This document shows positions 12,887-25,425 of a DNA stretch of 64,000 bases, one piece after another. Source of the stretch: Pycnopodia helianthoides. Taxonomy: Eukaryota; Echinodermata; Asteroidea; Forcipulatida; Asteriidae. Every line of letters starts with the position of its first letter. Within the stretch, counting starts at the first letter, position 1. The notes below the pieces were generated by a model, which made no database searches, was not told where the DNA came from, and saw only the letters and a list, made by a program, of their open reading frames with translations. The stretch spans positions 22,841,273-22,905,272 of the forward strand of contig CM063248.1 in NCBI GenBank assembly GCA_032158295.1. Reading direction: 5' to 3'. The position numbers were made by a program, and so were the translations under genes.

Positions 12887-13214
12887 CATTAGGCATTCCT
12901 CTTCAATTCCTGTTTCTTATTTTGATTGCCCAAACAACAGAACCGTGGTGTGCATGAGTTCCTCAGATTTTTTTCTTTTTACGTTTTCAATTTTCTGTAT
13001 TTATTTTTGATTGAAAGTATACACAAAATCGTAATGTTTGAGCAATTTATTTGAAACTACCCGTTTTGATCTTTTGTTTGTGTTGCAGTAGGCTTACCAT
13101 CTGCAATGAGATCTACCCGTCATTAAGTAGATGTTTGAATTTAAAGTATACAAAATCGTAATGTTAAAGCTAATTATTTGAAACTACCTATTTAATATTT
13201 TGTTTGTTTTGCAG

Positions 13215-13303
13215 AAGGCTTACAATCTCCAATGAGATCTACCTGTCAACAAGTAGAAATCTTGATTTGCCCATCGCAAAGGAGGTGCACTCTTCAGTAC
13301 AAG
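13215..13303 (+). other. Exon-like cassette, 89 nt (left arm, innermost)
   Basis: It follows TTTGTTTTGCAG and precedes GTAAAGTCC. It is open in the same frame as the array copies (RLTISNEIYLSTSRNLDLPI and on). A truncated copy of the same cassette starts at 13089 and is cut after about 45 nt. It is the plus-strand counterpart of the minus-strand array. Confidence 0.5.
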
Positions 13304-14227
13304 GTAAAGTCCTAAATAAAGAAATAACAAAAGTTGTCTTTTATCTAATCATTTATATTTAATTATTTACATATCCAAGAGGGCAAAGAGCGCCAAAAAC
13401 AGAGTGACTAGAAAGCAATGAAGAAATGTTCAGTTTTAGATGCAGGAGGAAAAATCCAACAGGGGAATACCGATGTAATGAGGTAGAGTCTGAAAACCCA
13501 ATCCAAATACAAGCTTTGGTCTGAGGTGGGATTCGAACTGAGGTTTAATTATTTAAACATCTAATATGGCAATTAGCGCCAATAACAGAGTGGCTAGAAA
13601 GCAATTTAGAAAAGTCCAAATACTGTAAAGAAAATTGATATAGTCCAGCGCTTTGGGAGGGGGCTTTACCCATGCAAGAGATTTTGCTATTTTCTTATCT
13701 GTAAACTTAACCTTTCAGAGCCAGAGATGTAGCTTGTTGTTCCCTGAAGTAAGTTAAATGCAGAGGGAATCACCACTACTGACATCTCTGAAGGCTACAT
13801 GGTATCAAGGAGAGCAACGCGTATGAAAACATCAGCATGTTATCAAGACACCCTAGCGGCTCATTATAGAGATCATGAATGAACAACCCAGCAATTTGTT
13901 GTCTGAAATTGTGTAAGCTATTCTAGATGTGTTAGTAAGATGTTTTGATGTTTTTTTGTATTCGTCATATGGTGGGCTGTTTTTTGCAGCACTATACAGT
14001 AAACGTTCGTGTAAATAAGTGCACCATTGCAAGCAAGCACATACGTATGAAGGCCCTGTCTGATTCAGTAAAGCGTGTTGGGGCTGGTATCCTGGGACCT
14101 GCACGTGGTGGCCCTGCTTTAGACTAACCTTACCAGGATGAATTGGCAAAATTTAAAAGCAAATGAAGTAAACTGCTTGCAATGGTGCACTTGTACATTA
14201 TACCTTACTTTCATGAATTTAATATAC

Positions 14228-14720
14228 AATGTAATATACAGGCATGCAACTTTTCAGGTCCTCAGCTGATTTCCTCATTTTTTGTTTTTTCAGATGTACT
14301 GAGATCGGAAATTAAAGACTTTGCATGCTTGCCTGAATATACAACAATTTTTATTATGTTTTAATAATATACAGGCATGCAACTTATTTCAGTCATGTTT
14401 CCTCATTTTTGATTTCATTAGCTGTACTCTGCCTCTAAAAATTTTAAAAACACAAAGAACTGCTTTGCAAGGCACAAATTTCCTCTTTGAACAAAATCAT
14501 GCAGTTGCATGCATGCCTGAATTTACAATATTTTTTAAATATGTATCAATAATATACAGGCATGCAACACATTTCAGGTTATCAACTGATTTCCTCATTT
14601 TGTGTTTCTCATCCAGATTGAAAATTAAAAAACACAGTACAAAGTTGATCTGGTGCTGTGTGGCACTTGCCTTTTATTTTAACAAGCTGCTAGCTGTTGC
14701 ATGTCTGCTGAATATACAGT
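14228..14720 (+). repeat. Three diverged tandem units around AATATACAGGCATGCAAC
   Basis: The word AATATACAGGCATGCAAC recurs at about 14233, 14365 and 14550. Each is followed by a cysteine-codon-free AT-rich stretch with TTTCCTCATTTT and preceded by a GCATGC..CCTGAATWTACA segment. Unit length varies (about 130 and 185 bp), so this is an old, indel-rich tandem. Confidence 0.7.
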
Positions 14721-16168
14721 ATTAGGTATATTTGATTTTAAGATTATGCTAAATACTCATTCTAGAAAAGCACATGACACTTGCACTTCTCTATTGAGCT
14801 TATTATTGTTCCTGAAACAGCGAACATCTATTTGTAAAGCAATACAATTACTTCACTTGTTAAGAACTCGTTCCCCCCCCAAAAAATAATAAAATAAGAA
14901 TAAAATAAAATAAAAGTATTAACAATAATACCAGTTTGAGGTTAATCCTCTTTTTTTTTTTTCTAAGTGAACCCAAAATAGAAAGAAAAATGTAATTGAA
15001 AGAATTCCAGGTCATTGTTATACCTTTTAAGCGAAGATACCTTTGAAAATAGGATCATGTACTTGTGTCAACCAAAGTTTCTTCTGCACATACCTTATTG
15101 GCTCTCTAGGGGTAATCCACAAACCAAGCAGAATTGAAAAAAGTAATGGAACAGATGAAACGTTTTGTGCAGAAAAACTTTATTGCAAAATATTTATACA
15201 GATGTGGTATGTTAAAACTATTAGTCTGAAAGCACGGTATACAAAAACTGTTTGGTGCATATCATAGCTTACCACAAGATCTTGGTTATGAAAACTACAG
15301 AAGTTTGACATGAATTTGAAATGAAGAAAACAATGGAGTTGTGGGAACTAGGATCATTCACTAATCCCATAGTGCGGGCGGAATAAGAATTTAGCATCAT
15401 CTTGTTTAGTTTATTATTCATTTAAAATTGCTTAATAAAGTTATTTGTTTGGAGTCTGTTTCTTTTCCCGCCTCCGAGTACACAAATAATGGTTTATTAT
15501 GGTTACCATTGAAACAAACCGAACCTATTTGTGTAATGATCTAAAGATAAGGTAGTCTTTCGAAATTGCAAATATAAATTCAAGAAACATTGACTGCAGT
15601 CCCAAGGCATAAAGAAGTTAAAATCTGACTTCCAAAAGTCATGAAGGCCAAATAAATCAGCCCATAACACTTGGTTAGTAATTTCACATGGAACCAATTG
15701 AATCAAATGTGCTGAATGGTAGCCATAATAAAGTTGCAAAAACCATAATTTTAGATATTTGAAAGGTTATTGGCACCAAAAATAAATAGTTTTGGCTGCC
15801 ATTGCATAAAACACATATTCTAAAAAAAGTGGCAAATAGAACATCATTTGCAATTAAATATGTAGCCCTCAAAGGTAACCATCATAACCATTACACATTT
15901 CAAAAATATGTGGGGGGGGGGTGAGCAACACATCTTTGAAACGAGGACAAAGGGGGGAATCAAGCCATTTTACAAGTGTGCCAATTTGAATCTGTTGAAG
16001 GTAGTCTTTACTCAAGCCATATGTAATCATGTTTATAGGGGTCGAACAAAGTCTCATTTAAAGCAACCTAAACTTTATATACGCGGAGGGTGCTATTGTG
16101 AATTTTGCCTCAATTGTTCTTTAATTACGTTTATAGAGGGCGCAATAGTCCGTTTGGTGTCAGTCAAT

Positions 16169-16320
16169 AGACTACTTCACAAATACTCGGTACGCGTGCG
16201 TTAGCCGTGGAATGAGGTGCATGCTGGTCTAGGTAACGACAAAATTTGTCACTAGCTAGACCAGCATACACCTCATTCCATGGCTATCGCATGCGCACCG
16301 AGTATTTGCGAAAAGGTCTA
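16169..16320. mobile_element. Foldback/MITE hairpin
   Basis: Arms of about 64 bp (16169-16232 and 16256-16320) are inverted copies containing AATACTCGG, GTGGAATGAGGTG and GCTGGTCTA, separated by about 23 bp. The outer edges are TAGACT and the near-complement GGTCTA. No coding capacity. Confidence 0.75.
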
Positions 16321-17933
16321 TGAAGGGCCCTATTATGCTGGACCATTTAGGTCAATGATACTACTAGGGGTGCTGAATACCGTTTCAAATATCCACTTTA
16401 GCGCCATCTTTTTTTTAAATGTACAGTTTATCATGGCTACCATTTTGCATAATGTATTGTTTCATTTGGTTTAAAATTACTAACCAAGTGTCATGGGCCA
16501 AATAATTTCCCCTCCCCCCCCAGTTATTTTTTTTGCCCCCCTCCAGCTTGCCCCCCCCCCCCAGTTTTTTCCCCGATGGTGGAAATTGAGTTTAATCCCA
16601 AACCATTGCACCCAATTTGTTACAATGTTGTTTGCGCTGTAAATAATAAACTCAATTTCATCCATCATAATTAGCTGGCACCATCGAAAAAGCCCAATAC
16701 ACTTTTCATCTCCGGCAATTTTAATAAAATGTGGATTTATTTATCTGTACAAGCTTTGAAACTTGCTATAAATAGAAATGCATTGTCTGCCCAAAACCAC
16801 AAGCAGCCATTGTACACGCAGTTCACACAATACGTCACATTCACACAGTGCAAAATCTTATTTCTGTAGTGAATTGTAGGCTTTGTTTGCCACCCCTAAA
16901 TTTAAGTTTGCCCCCCCCCCAGATTAACAGATCTGGTGCCGCTGCTGTGCATGGGTAAAGCCCCCTCCCATAGTGCTGGACTGTATCAATTTTCTTTACA
17001 GTATTTGGACATTTCTAAAATGCTTTCTAGCTAGCCACTCTGTTATTGGTGCTAATTGCCATGTTAGATGTTTAAATAATTAAACCTCGGTTCGAATCCC
17101 ACCTCAGACCAAAGCTTGTATTTGGATTTGGTTTTCAGAATCTACCTCATTACATCGGTTTTCCCCTGTTGGATTTTTCCTCCCATCATCTAAAACTTAA
17201 CATTTCTTAGTTGCTTTCTCTTTGCTATTGGTGCTAATTACTCTGTTGGATGTAAAATTATTAAATGTAAATAATTAGATCAGAGATCACATTTGTTTTA
17301 TGTTTTATTAAGGACTTTCCCTTGTACTGAAGAGTGCACCTCCTTTGCGATAGGCAAGTCAAGACATCTACTTGTTGACAGGTAGATCTCATTGGAGATG
17401 GTAAGCCTACTGCAAAACAAACGAAAAATTAAACAGGTAGTTTCAAATAGATAGCTTAACATTACGATTTTGTGTATACTTTCAGTTCAAAATAAATACA
17501 GATAAATTGAAAACAAAATAAGAAACAAGGATTAAAGAGGAATGCTTAATACAACAAACAGTTCTCTCCAGGATTCGTGCTGGCTTAAACTTTCCTATCA
17601 ATGAGTCCTCACAATTATCTGGCAAAAGCAAGCAAAACTTTAATAACCAGGCAATCAGGTGTGCTCAGTGGTTTCTTTCCAAGCCTTTCCCCTCTGTGGA
17701 CATCAGTTCGAATCCCACCTCATACCGAACCTTGTATAGGGATTTGGTTTTCAGTCCCTACATTATTGGATAGATTTTCTTCATTGGGTTTTCCTCCCAC
17801 ATCTAAAACTTAACATCTCTGCATTGCTTTCTCTCTGTTATTGGTCCTAATTACTCTGTTGGATGTGTAATATTTAAATGTAAATAATTAGATCATAGAT
17901 CACTTTTGTTTTCTTTTTTATTTAAGACTTTAC

Positions 17934-18022
17934 CTTGTACTGATGAGTGCACCTCCTTTACGATAGGCAAATCAAGACATCTACTTGTTGACAGGTAGAT
18001 CTCATTGGAGATGGTAAGCCTA
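17934..18022 (-). other. Representative exon-like cassette of the array
   Basis: Exactly 89 nt between a CAG acceptor and a GTAAAG donor on the minus strand. Since 89 is not a multiple of three, joining neighbouring cassettes in series would change frame, so only one per transcript could keep a given frame. The second-base frame is open and the third-base frame has TAA in this copy. I do not recognise the peptide. Confidence 0.45.
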
Positions 18023-18874
18023 CTGCAAAACAAACAAGGGATTAAATAGGTAGTTTCAAATAAATAGCTTTAACATTACGATTTTGTATATACTTTCAAT
18101 TCAAAATAAATACAGATAAATTGAAAACAAAAAAAGAAACAAGGATTAAAGAGGAATGCTTAATACATCAAACAGTTCTCTCCAGGATTCATGCTGGTTA
18201 AACTTTTTTATTATTGAGTCCTAACAATTATCTGGCAAAAGCAAGCAAAACTTTAATTACCAGGGAATCCAGTGTGCTCAGTGGTTTCTTTCCAAGCCTT
18301 TACCCTCTGTGGACATCAGTTTGAATCCCACCTCGTACCTTTCTTGTGTAGGGATTTGGTTTTCAGTCCCTACATTATTGGATAGATTTTCATCATTAGG
18401 TTTTCCTCCCACATTTAAAACTTAACATTTCTTCATTGCTTTCTCTCTGTTATTGGTGCTAATTGCTCTGTTGGATGTGTAATAATTAAATGAAAATAAT
18501 TAGATCAAAGATCACTTTTGTTTTCTTTTTTATTTAAGACTTTACATTGTACTGAAGAGTGCACCTCCTTTGCGATAGGCAAGTCAAGACATCTACTTGT
18601 TGACAGGTGTATCTCATTGGAGATGGTAAGCCTACTGCAAAACAAACAAAGTATTAAATAGGTAGTTTCAAATAAATAGCTTCAACATTACGATTTTGTA
18701 TATACTTTCAATTCAAATTAAACACAGATAAATTGAAAACAAAATAAGAGTCAAGGATTAAGAGGAATGCTTAATACATCAAACAGTTCTCTCCAGGATT
18801 CATGCTGGTTTAAACTTCCTTATCATTGAGTCCTCACAATTATCTGGCAAAAGCAAGCAAAACTTTTATAACTA

Positions 18875-19115
18875 GGGCCCAATTTCATAGCTGCTTAGCA
18901 CAAAAATTTGCTTAGCATGAAATTTTTGCCTGGATAAAAACAGGATTACCAGCCAAATTTCCACGTGATTTTCAGGATAAACAAACAACAGCTGAATACC
19001 ATTAACAAGCAATTTGCAACAAATGGAAATTTGGTTGGCAATACTGTTTTTATAAGGGAGGAAATTTCATGCTAAGCATAATTTCGTGCTTAGCAGCTCT
19101 ATGAAATTTGGCCCA
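18875..19115. mobile_element. MITE, GGGCCCAATTTCATAG family
   Basis: The left end reads GGGCCCAATTTCATAGCTGC and then TTAGCAC. The right end is the complement, ending CTATGAAATTTGGCCCA. Multiple TGCTTAGCA words lie inside. It interrupts array unit 3/4, which accounts for the one long unit spacing. I recall this family from sea stars (memory). A diverged relative may lie at 30738-30925. Confidence 0.8.
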
Positions 19116-22100
19116 GGGGATCAGGTGCATCAGTGGTTTTTTTCCAAGCCTTTCCCCTTTGGGAAATCAGTTCGAACCCCACCTCGTACCTTTCTTGTGT
19201 AGGGATTCGGTTTTCAGTCCCTACATTATTGGATAGATTTTCATCATTGGGTTTTTCCTCCCACATCTAAAACTTCACATTTCTTCATTGCTTTCTCTCT
19301 GTTATTGGTGCTAATTGCTCTGATGGATGTGTAATAATTAAATGTAAATAATTAGATCAAAGATCACTTTTGTTTTCTTTTTTATTTAAACTTTACCTTG
19401 TACTGAAGAGTGCACCTCCTTTGCGATATGGCAATCAAGAACAGTACTCTACTTGTTGACAGGTAGATCCTCATTGAGTCTGAAAGCCTACTGCAAAAAA
19501 ACAAAATATTAAATAGGTAGCTTTCAAATAAATAGCTTTAACATTACGATTTTGTGTATACTTTCAATTCAAAATAAATACAGATAAATTGAAAACAAAA
19601 TAAGAAACAAGGATTAAAGAGGAATGTTTAATGCAACAATAACAGTTCTCTCGGATTCGTTTTGGTTAAAACTTTCTTTCATTGAGTCTCAAATTATCTG
19701 GCAAAAGCAAGCAAACTTAATTTACCAGGAATCAGGTGTGCTCGGTGGTTTCTTTTCCAAGCCTTTCCCCTTGGGACATCAGTTCGAATCCCACCTCGTA
19801 CCGAACTTGTATAGGGATTTGGTTTTCAGTCCCTACATTATTGGATAGATTTTCATCATTGGGTTTTCCTCCCACATCTAAAACTTCACATTTCTTCATT
19901 GCTTTCTCTCTGTTATTGGTGCTAATTGCTCTGTGGATGTGTAATAATTAAATGTAAATAATTAGATCAAAGATCACTTTTGTTTTCTTTTTTATTTAAC
20001 AACTTTACCTTGTACTTGAAGAGTGCACCTCCTTTGCGATAGGCAAAATCAAGACTTCTACTTGTTGACAGGTAGATCTCATTGGAGATTGTAAGCCTTC
20101 TGCAAAACAAACAAAATATTAAATAGGTACTTTCAAATAAATAGCTTTAACATTACGATTTTGTGTATACTTTCAATTCAAAATAAATACAGATAAATTG
20201 AAAAAAAAAAAGAAACAACAGGATTAAAGAGGAATGCTTAATACAACAAACAGTTCTCTCCAGGATTCGTGCTGGCTGAAACTTTCTTATCTTCGAGTCC
20301 TCACAATTATCTGGCAAAAGCAAGCAAAACTTTAATAACCAGGCAATCAAGTGTGCTCAGTGGTTTCTTTCCAAGCCTTTCCCCTCTGTGGACATCAGTT
20401 CGAATCCCACCTGGTACCGAACCTTTCTTGTATAGGGATTTGGTTTTCAGTCCCTACATTATTGGATAGATTTTCATCATGGGTTTTCCTCCCACATCTA
20501 AAACTTAACATTTCTTCATTGCTTTCTCTCTGTTATTGGTGCTAATTGCTCTGTTGGATGTGTAATAATTAATGTAAATAATTAGATCAAAGATAACTTT
20601 TGTTTTTTTTTTATTTAACACTTTACCTTGTACTGAAGAGTGCACCTCCTTTGCGATAGGCAAATCAAGACTTCTACTTGTTGACAGGTAGATCTCATGG
20701 AGATTGTAAGCCTTCTGCAAAACAAACAAAATATTAAATAGGTACTTTCAAATAAATAGCTTTAACATTACGATTTTTGTATACTTTAATTCAAAAAAAT
20801 AAAGATAAATTGAAAAACAAAAAAAAAACAGGGATTAAAGAGGAATGCTTAATAGCAACAAACAGTTCTCTCCAGGATTCGTGCTGGCTTGAAACTTTTT
20901 ATCATTGAGTCCTCACAATTATCTGGCAAAAGCAAGCAAAACTTTAATAACCAGGGAATCAGGTGTGCTCAGTGGTTTCTTTCCAAGCCTTTCCCCTTTG
21001 GACATCAGTTCGAATCCCACTCGTACCGATCTTGTATAGGGATTTGGTTTTCAGTCCCTACATTATTGGATAGATTTTCATCATTGGGTTTTTCCTCCCA
21101 CATCTAAAACTTCACATTTCTTCATTGCTTTCTCTCTGTTATTGGTGCTAATTGCTCTGATGGATGTGTAATAATTAAATGTAAATAATTAGATCAAAGA
21201 TCACTTTTGTTTTCTTTTTATTTAACACTTTACCTTGTACTGAGAGTGCACCTCCTTTGCGATAGGCAAATCAAGACTTCTACTTGTTGACAGGTAGATC
21301 TCATTGGAGATTGTAAGCCTTCTGCAAAACAAACAAAATATTAAATAGGTACTTTCAAATAAATAGCTTTAACATTACGATTTTGTATACTTTCAATTCA
21401 AAAAAATACGTAAATTGAAAACAAAAAGAAACAGGATTAAAGAGGAATGCTTAATACAACAAACAGTTCTCTCCAGGATTCGTGCTGGCTGAAACTTTCT
21501 TATCTTCGAGTCCTCACAATTATCTGGCAAAAGCAAGCAAAACTTTAATAACCAGGGAATCAGGTGCTCAGTGGTTTCTTTCCAAGCCTTTCCCCTTTGT
21601 GGACATCAGTTCGAATCCACCTGGTACACTTTCTTGTATAGGGATTTGGTTTTCAGTCCCTACATTATTGGATAGATTTTCATCATTGGGTTTTTCTCCC
21701 ACATCTAAAACTTAACATTTCTTCATTGCTTTCTCTCTGTTATTGGTGCTAATTGCTCTGATGGATGTGTAATAATTAAATGTAAATAATTAATAAGATA
21801 TTTATTTTTTTTTTATTTAAGACTTTACCTTGTATTGAGAGTGCACCTCCTTTGCGATAGGCAAATCAAGACTTCTACTTGTTGACAGGTAGATCTCATT
21901 GGAGATTGTAAGCCTTCTGCAAAACAAACAAAATATTTAAATAGGTACTTTCAAATAAATAGCTTTAACATTACGATTTTGTATATACTTTTCAATTCAA
22001 AAAAATACAGATAAATTGAAAACAAAAAAAAAACAGGGATTAAAGAGGAATGCTTAATGCAACAAACAGTTCTTCCAGGATTCGTGCTGGCTTGAAACTT

Positions 22101-25100
22101 TCTTATCATCGAGTCCTACAATTATCTGGCAAAAGCAAGCAAAACTTTAATAACCAGGCAATCAGTGTGCTCAGTGGTTTCTTTCCAAGCCTTTCCCCTT
22201 TGGGACATCAGTTCGAATCCCACCTCGTACCGAACCTTGTATAGGGATTTGGTTTTCAGTCCCTACATTATTGGTATAGATTTTCATCATTGGGTTTTCC
22301 TCCCACATCTAAAACTTAACATCTCTGCATTGCTTTCTCTCTGTTATTGGTCCTAATTGCTCTGATGGATGTGTAATAATTAAATGTAAATAATTAGATC
22401 AAAGATCACTTTTGTTTTCTTTTTTATTTAACACTTTACCTTGTACTTGAGAGTGCACCTCCTGTGCGATAGGCAAATCAAGACTTCTACTTGTTGACCG
22501 GTAGATTTCATTGGAGATTGTAAGCCTTCTGCAAAACAAACAAAATATTAAATAGGTACTTTCAAATAAATAGCTTTAACATTACGGTTTTGTATACTTT
22601 CAATTCAAAATAAATACGGATAAATTGAAAAACCAAAAAGGAAACATGGATTAAAGAGGAATGCTTAATACAACAAACAGTTCTCTCGAGGATTCGTGCT
22701 GGCTGAAACTTTCTTATCTTCGAGTCCTCACAATTATATGGCAAAAGCAAGCAAACTTTAATAACCAGGGAATCAAGTGTGCTCAGTGGTTTCTTTCCAA
22801 GCCTTTCCCCTTTGTGGACATCAGTTCGAATCCCACCTGGTACCTTTCTTGTATAGGGATTTGGTTTTCAGTCCCTACATTATTGGATAGATTTTCATCA
22901 TTGGGTTTTCCTCCCAAATCTAAAACTTAACATTTCTTCTTTGCTTTCTCTCTGTTATTGGTGCTAATTGCTCTGATGGATGTGTAATAATTAAATGTAA
23001 ATAATTTTATTTTTTGTTTTATTTAAGACTTTACCTTGTATTGAAGAGTGCACCTTCTTTGCGATAGGCAAATCAAGACTTCTACTTGTTGACAGGTAGA
23101 TCTCATTGGAGATTGTAAGCCTTCTGCAAAACAAACAAAATATTAAATAGGTACTTTCAAATAAATAGCTTTAACATTACGATTTTGTATATACTTTCAA
23201 TTCAAAATAAATACAGATAAATTGAAAACAAAAGAAAGAAACAGGGATTAAAGAGGAATGCTTAATGCAACAAACAGTTCTCTCCAGGATTCCTGCTGGC
23301 TTGAACTTTCTTATCATCGAGTCCTGACAATTATCTGGCAAAAGCAAGCAAAACTTTAATAACCAGGCAATCAGGTGTGCTCAGTGGTTTCTTTCCAAGC
23401 CTTTCCCCTTTGGGACATCAGTTCGAATCCCACCTCGTACCGAACCTTGTATAGGGATTTGGTTTTCAGTCCCTACATTATTGTATAGATTTTCATCATT
23501 GGGTTTTCCTCCCACATCTAAAACTTAACATCTCTGCATTGCTTTCTCTCTGTTATTGGTCCTAATTGCTCTGATGGATGTGTAATAATTAAATGTAAAT
23601 AATTAGATCAAAGATCACTTTTGTTTTCTTTTTTATTTAACACTTTACCTTGTACTTGAGAGTGCACCTCCTGTGCGATAGGCAAATCAAGACTTCTACT
23701 TGTTGACCGGTAGATTTCATTGGAGATTGTAAGCCTTCTGCAAAACAAACAAAATATTAAATAGGTACTTTCAAATAAATAGCTTTAACATTACGGTTTT
23801 GTATACTTTCAATTCAAAATAAATACGGATAAATTGAAAAACCAAAAAGGAAACATGGATTAAAGAGGAATGCTTAATACAACAAACAGTTCTCTCGAGG
23901 ATTCGTGCTGGCTGAAACTTTCTTATCTTCGAGTCCTCACAATTATATGGCAAAAGCAAGCAAAACTTTAATAACCAGGCAATCAGGTGTGCTCAGTGGT
24001 TTCTTTCCAAGCCTTTCCCCTTTGGGACATCAGTTTGAATCCCAACTCGTACCGAACGATGTATAGGGATTTGGTTTTCAGTCCCTACATTATTGGATAG
24101 ATTTTCATCATTGGGTTTTCCTCCCAAATCTAAAACTTAACATTTCTTCTTTGCTTTCTCTCTGTTATTGGTGCTAATTGCTCTGATGGATGTGTAATAA
24201 TTAAATGTAAATAATTTTATTTTTTGTTTTATTTAAGACTTTACCTTGTATTGAAGAGTGCACCTCCTTTGCGATAGGCAAATCAAGACTTCTACTTGTT
24301 GACAGGTAGATCTCATTGGAGATTGTAAGCCTTCTGCAAAACAAACAAAATATTAAATAGGTACTTTCAAATAAATAGCTTTAACATTACGATTTTGTAT
24401 ACTTTTAATTCAAAAGAAATACAGATAAATTGAAAAAAAAAAAAAAAAAAAAAAAAAACGGGGACTAAAGAGGAATGCTTAATACAACAAACAGTTCTCT
24501 CGAGGATTCGTGCTGGTTTAAACTTTCTTATCATCGAGTCCTCACAATTATCTGGCAAAAGCAAGCAAAACTTTAATAACCAGGGAATCAGGTGTGCTCA
24601 GTGGTTTCTTTCCAAGCCTTTCCCCTCTGTGGACATCAGTTCGAATCCCACCTGGTACCGAACCTTGTATAGGGATTTGGTTTTCAGTCCCTCGGTATTG
24701 GATAGATTTTCATCACTGGGTTTTCCTCCCACATCTAAAACTTAACATTTCTTCATTGCTTTCTCTCTGTTATTGGTGCTAATTGCTCTGTTGGATGTGT
24801 AATAAATAAATATAAATAATTAGATCAAAGATCACTTTTGTTTTTTGTTTTATGTAAGACTTTACCTTGTACTGAAGAGTGCACCTCCTTTGCGATAGGC
24901 AAATCAAGACATCTACTTGTTGACGGGTAGATCTTATTGGAGATTGTAAGCCTTCTGCAAAACAAACAAAATATTAAATAGGTAGTTTCAAATAATTAGC
25001 TTTAACATTACGATTTTGTATATACTTTCGATTCAAAATAAATACAGATAAGTTGAAAACAAAATAAGAAACAAGGATTAAAGAGGAATGCTTAATGCAA

Positions 25101-25425
25101 CAAACAGTTCTCTCCAGGATTCGTGCTGGTTTAAACTTTCTTATCATTGAGTCCTCACAATTATCTGGCAGAAGCAAGCAAAACTTTAATAACCAGGCAA
25201 CCAGGTGTGCTCAGTGGTTTCTTTCCATGCCTTTCCCCTTTGGGACATCAGTTCGAAACCCACCTCGAACTGAACCTTGTATAGGGATTTGGTTTTCAGT
25301 CCCTACGTTATTGGACAGATTTTCCTCATTGAGTTTTTCCTCCCATCATCTAAAACTGAACATTTCTTCATTGCTTTCTCTGTTATTGGTGCTAATTGCC
25401 CGGTTGGAGGGGGGGGGGTTGACAC

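Larger units (their letters stand above)
2424..13671 (+). repeat. Left arm of giant inverted duplication
   Basis: This arm matches the right arm in reverse complement through long collinear blocks: 2424-3200 with about 39440-40184; 3878-4400 with about 35560-36420 plus 39360-39440; 4400-7040 with about 32701-35560; 7040-7502 with 25420-25835; 13440-13671 with 16945-17160. Short frames mirrored on both sides (for example near 4111-4299 and 35640-35828, and 5726-6094 and 33835-34188) are over 90% alike. The outer edge is sharp at TTTGTACCAGAGACC (2424). The arm carries exon-like modules on the plus strand beginning near 4856, 6013, 6614, 7822, 11054, 13089 and 13215. Between insertions I see no intact gene. 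Confidence 0.85.
13672..16944. other. Spacer between inverted arms
   Basis: Unpaired centre of the large inverted duplication. It contains a short tandem family (14228-14720), a 150-bp hairpin (16169-16320), an AAAATA-rich tract (14881-14925), and C-runs at 16511-16562 and 16910-16920. The region 14990-16160 shows nothing I recognise. Short open frames here have no convincing coding character. Confidence 0.6.
17100..25425 (-). repeat. Tandem array, 13 units of about 610 bp, each with an exon-like cassette
   Basis: Units repeat at about 595-621 bp; one spacing is 851 bp because of a MITE. Each holds, read on the minus strand, an acceptor-like TTTGTTTTGCAG, a cassette of about 89 nt, a donor-like GTAAAG, then AT-rich DNA and a reverse tRNA-like segment. 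Cassette left edges on the plus strand are at 17321, 17934, 18546, 19397, 20009, 20627, 21234, 21829, 22440, 23035, 23649, 24245 and 24866. The cassettes I translated are open in the frame RLTISNEIYLSTSR...EVHSSVQ. The first has GG instead of GT at the donor, and the fourth is 94 nt with indels. Whole units, not only cassettes, are alike, so conservation alone does not prove function. The plus strand of each unit has GTGCTCAGTGG (A-box-like) and AGTTCGAATCC (B-box-like) about 50 bp apart. Confidence 0.85.

Noticed and set aside
14321..14725. 134-residue plus-strand frame in the spacer
   Set aside because: It spans short tandem units with low-complexity AT-rich sequence. Composition is Cys/Phe/Leu-rich, as expected from AT-rich non-coding DNA.
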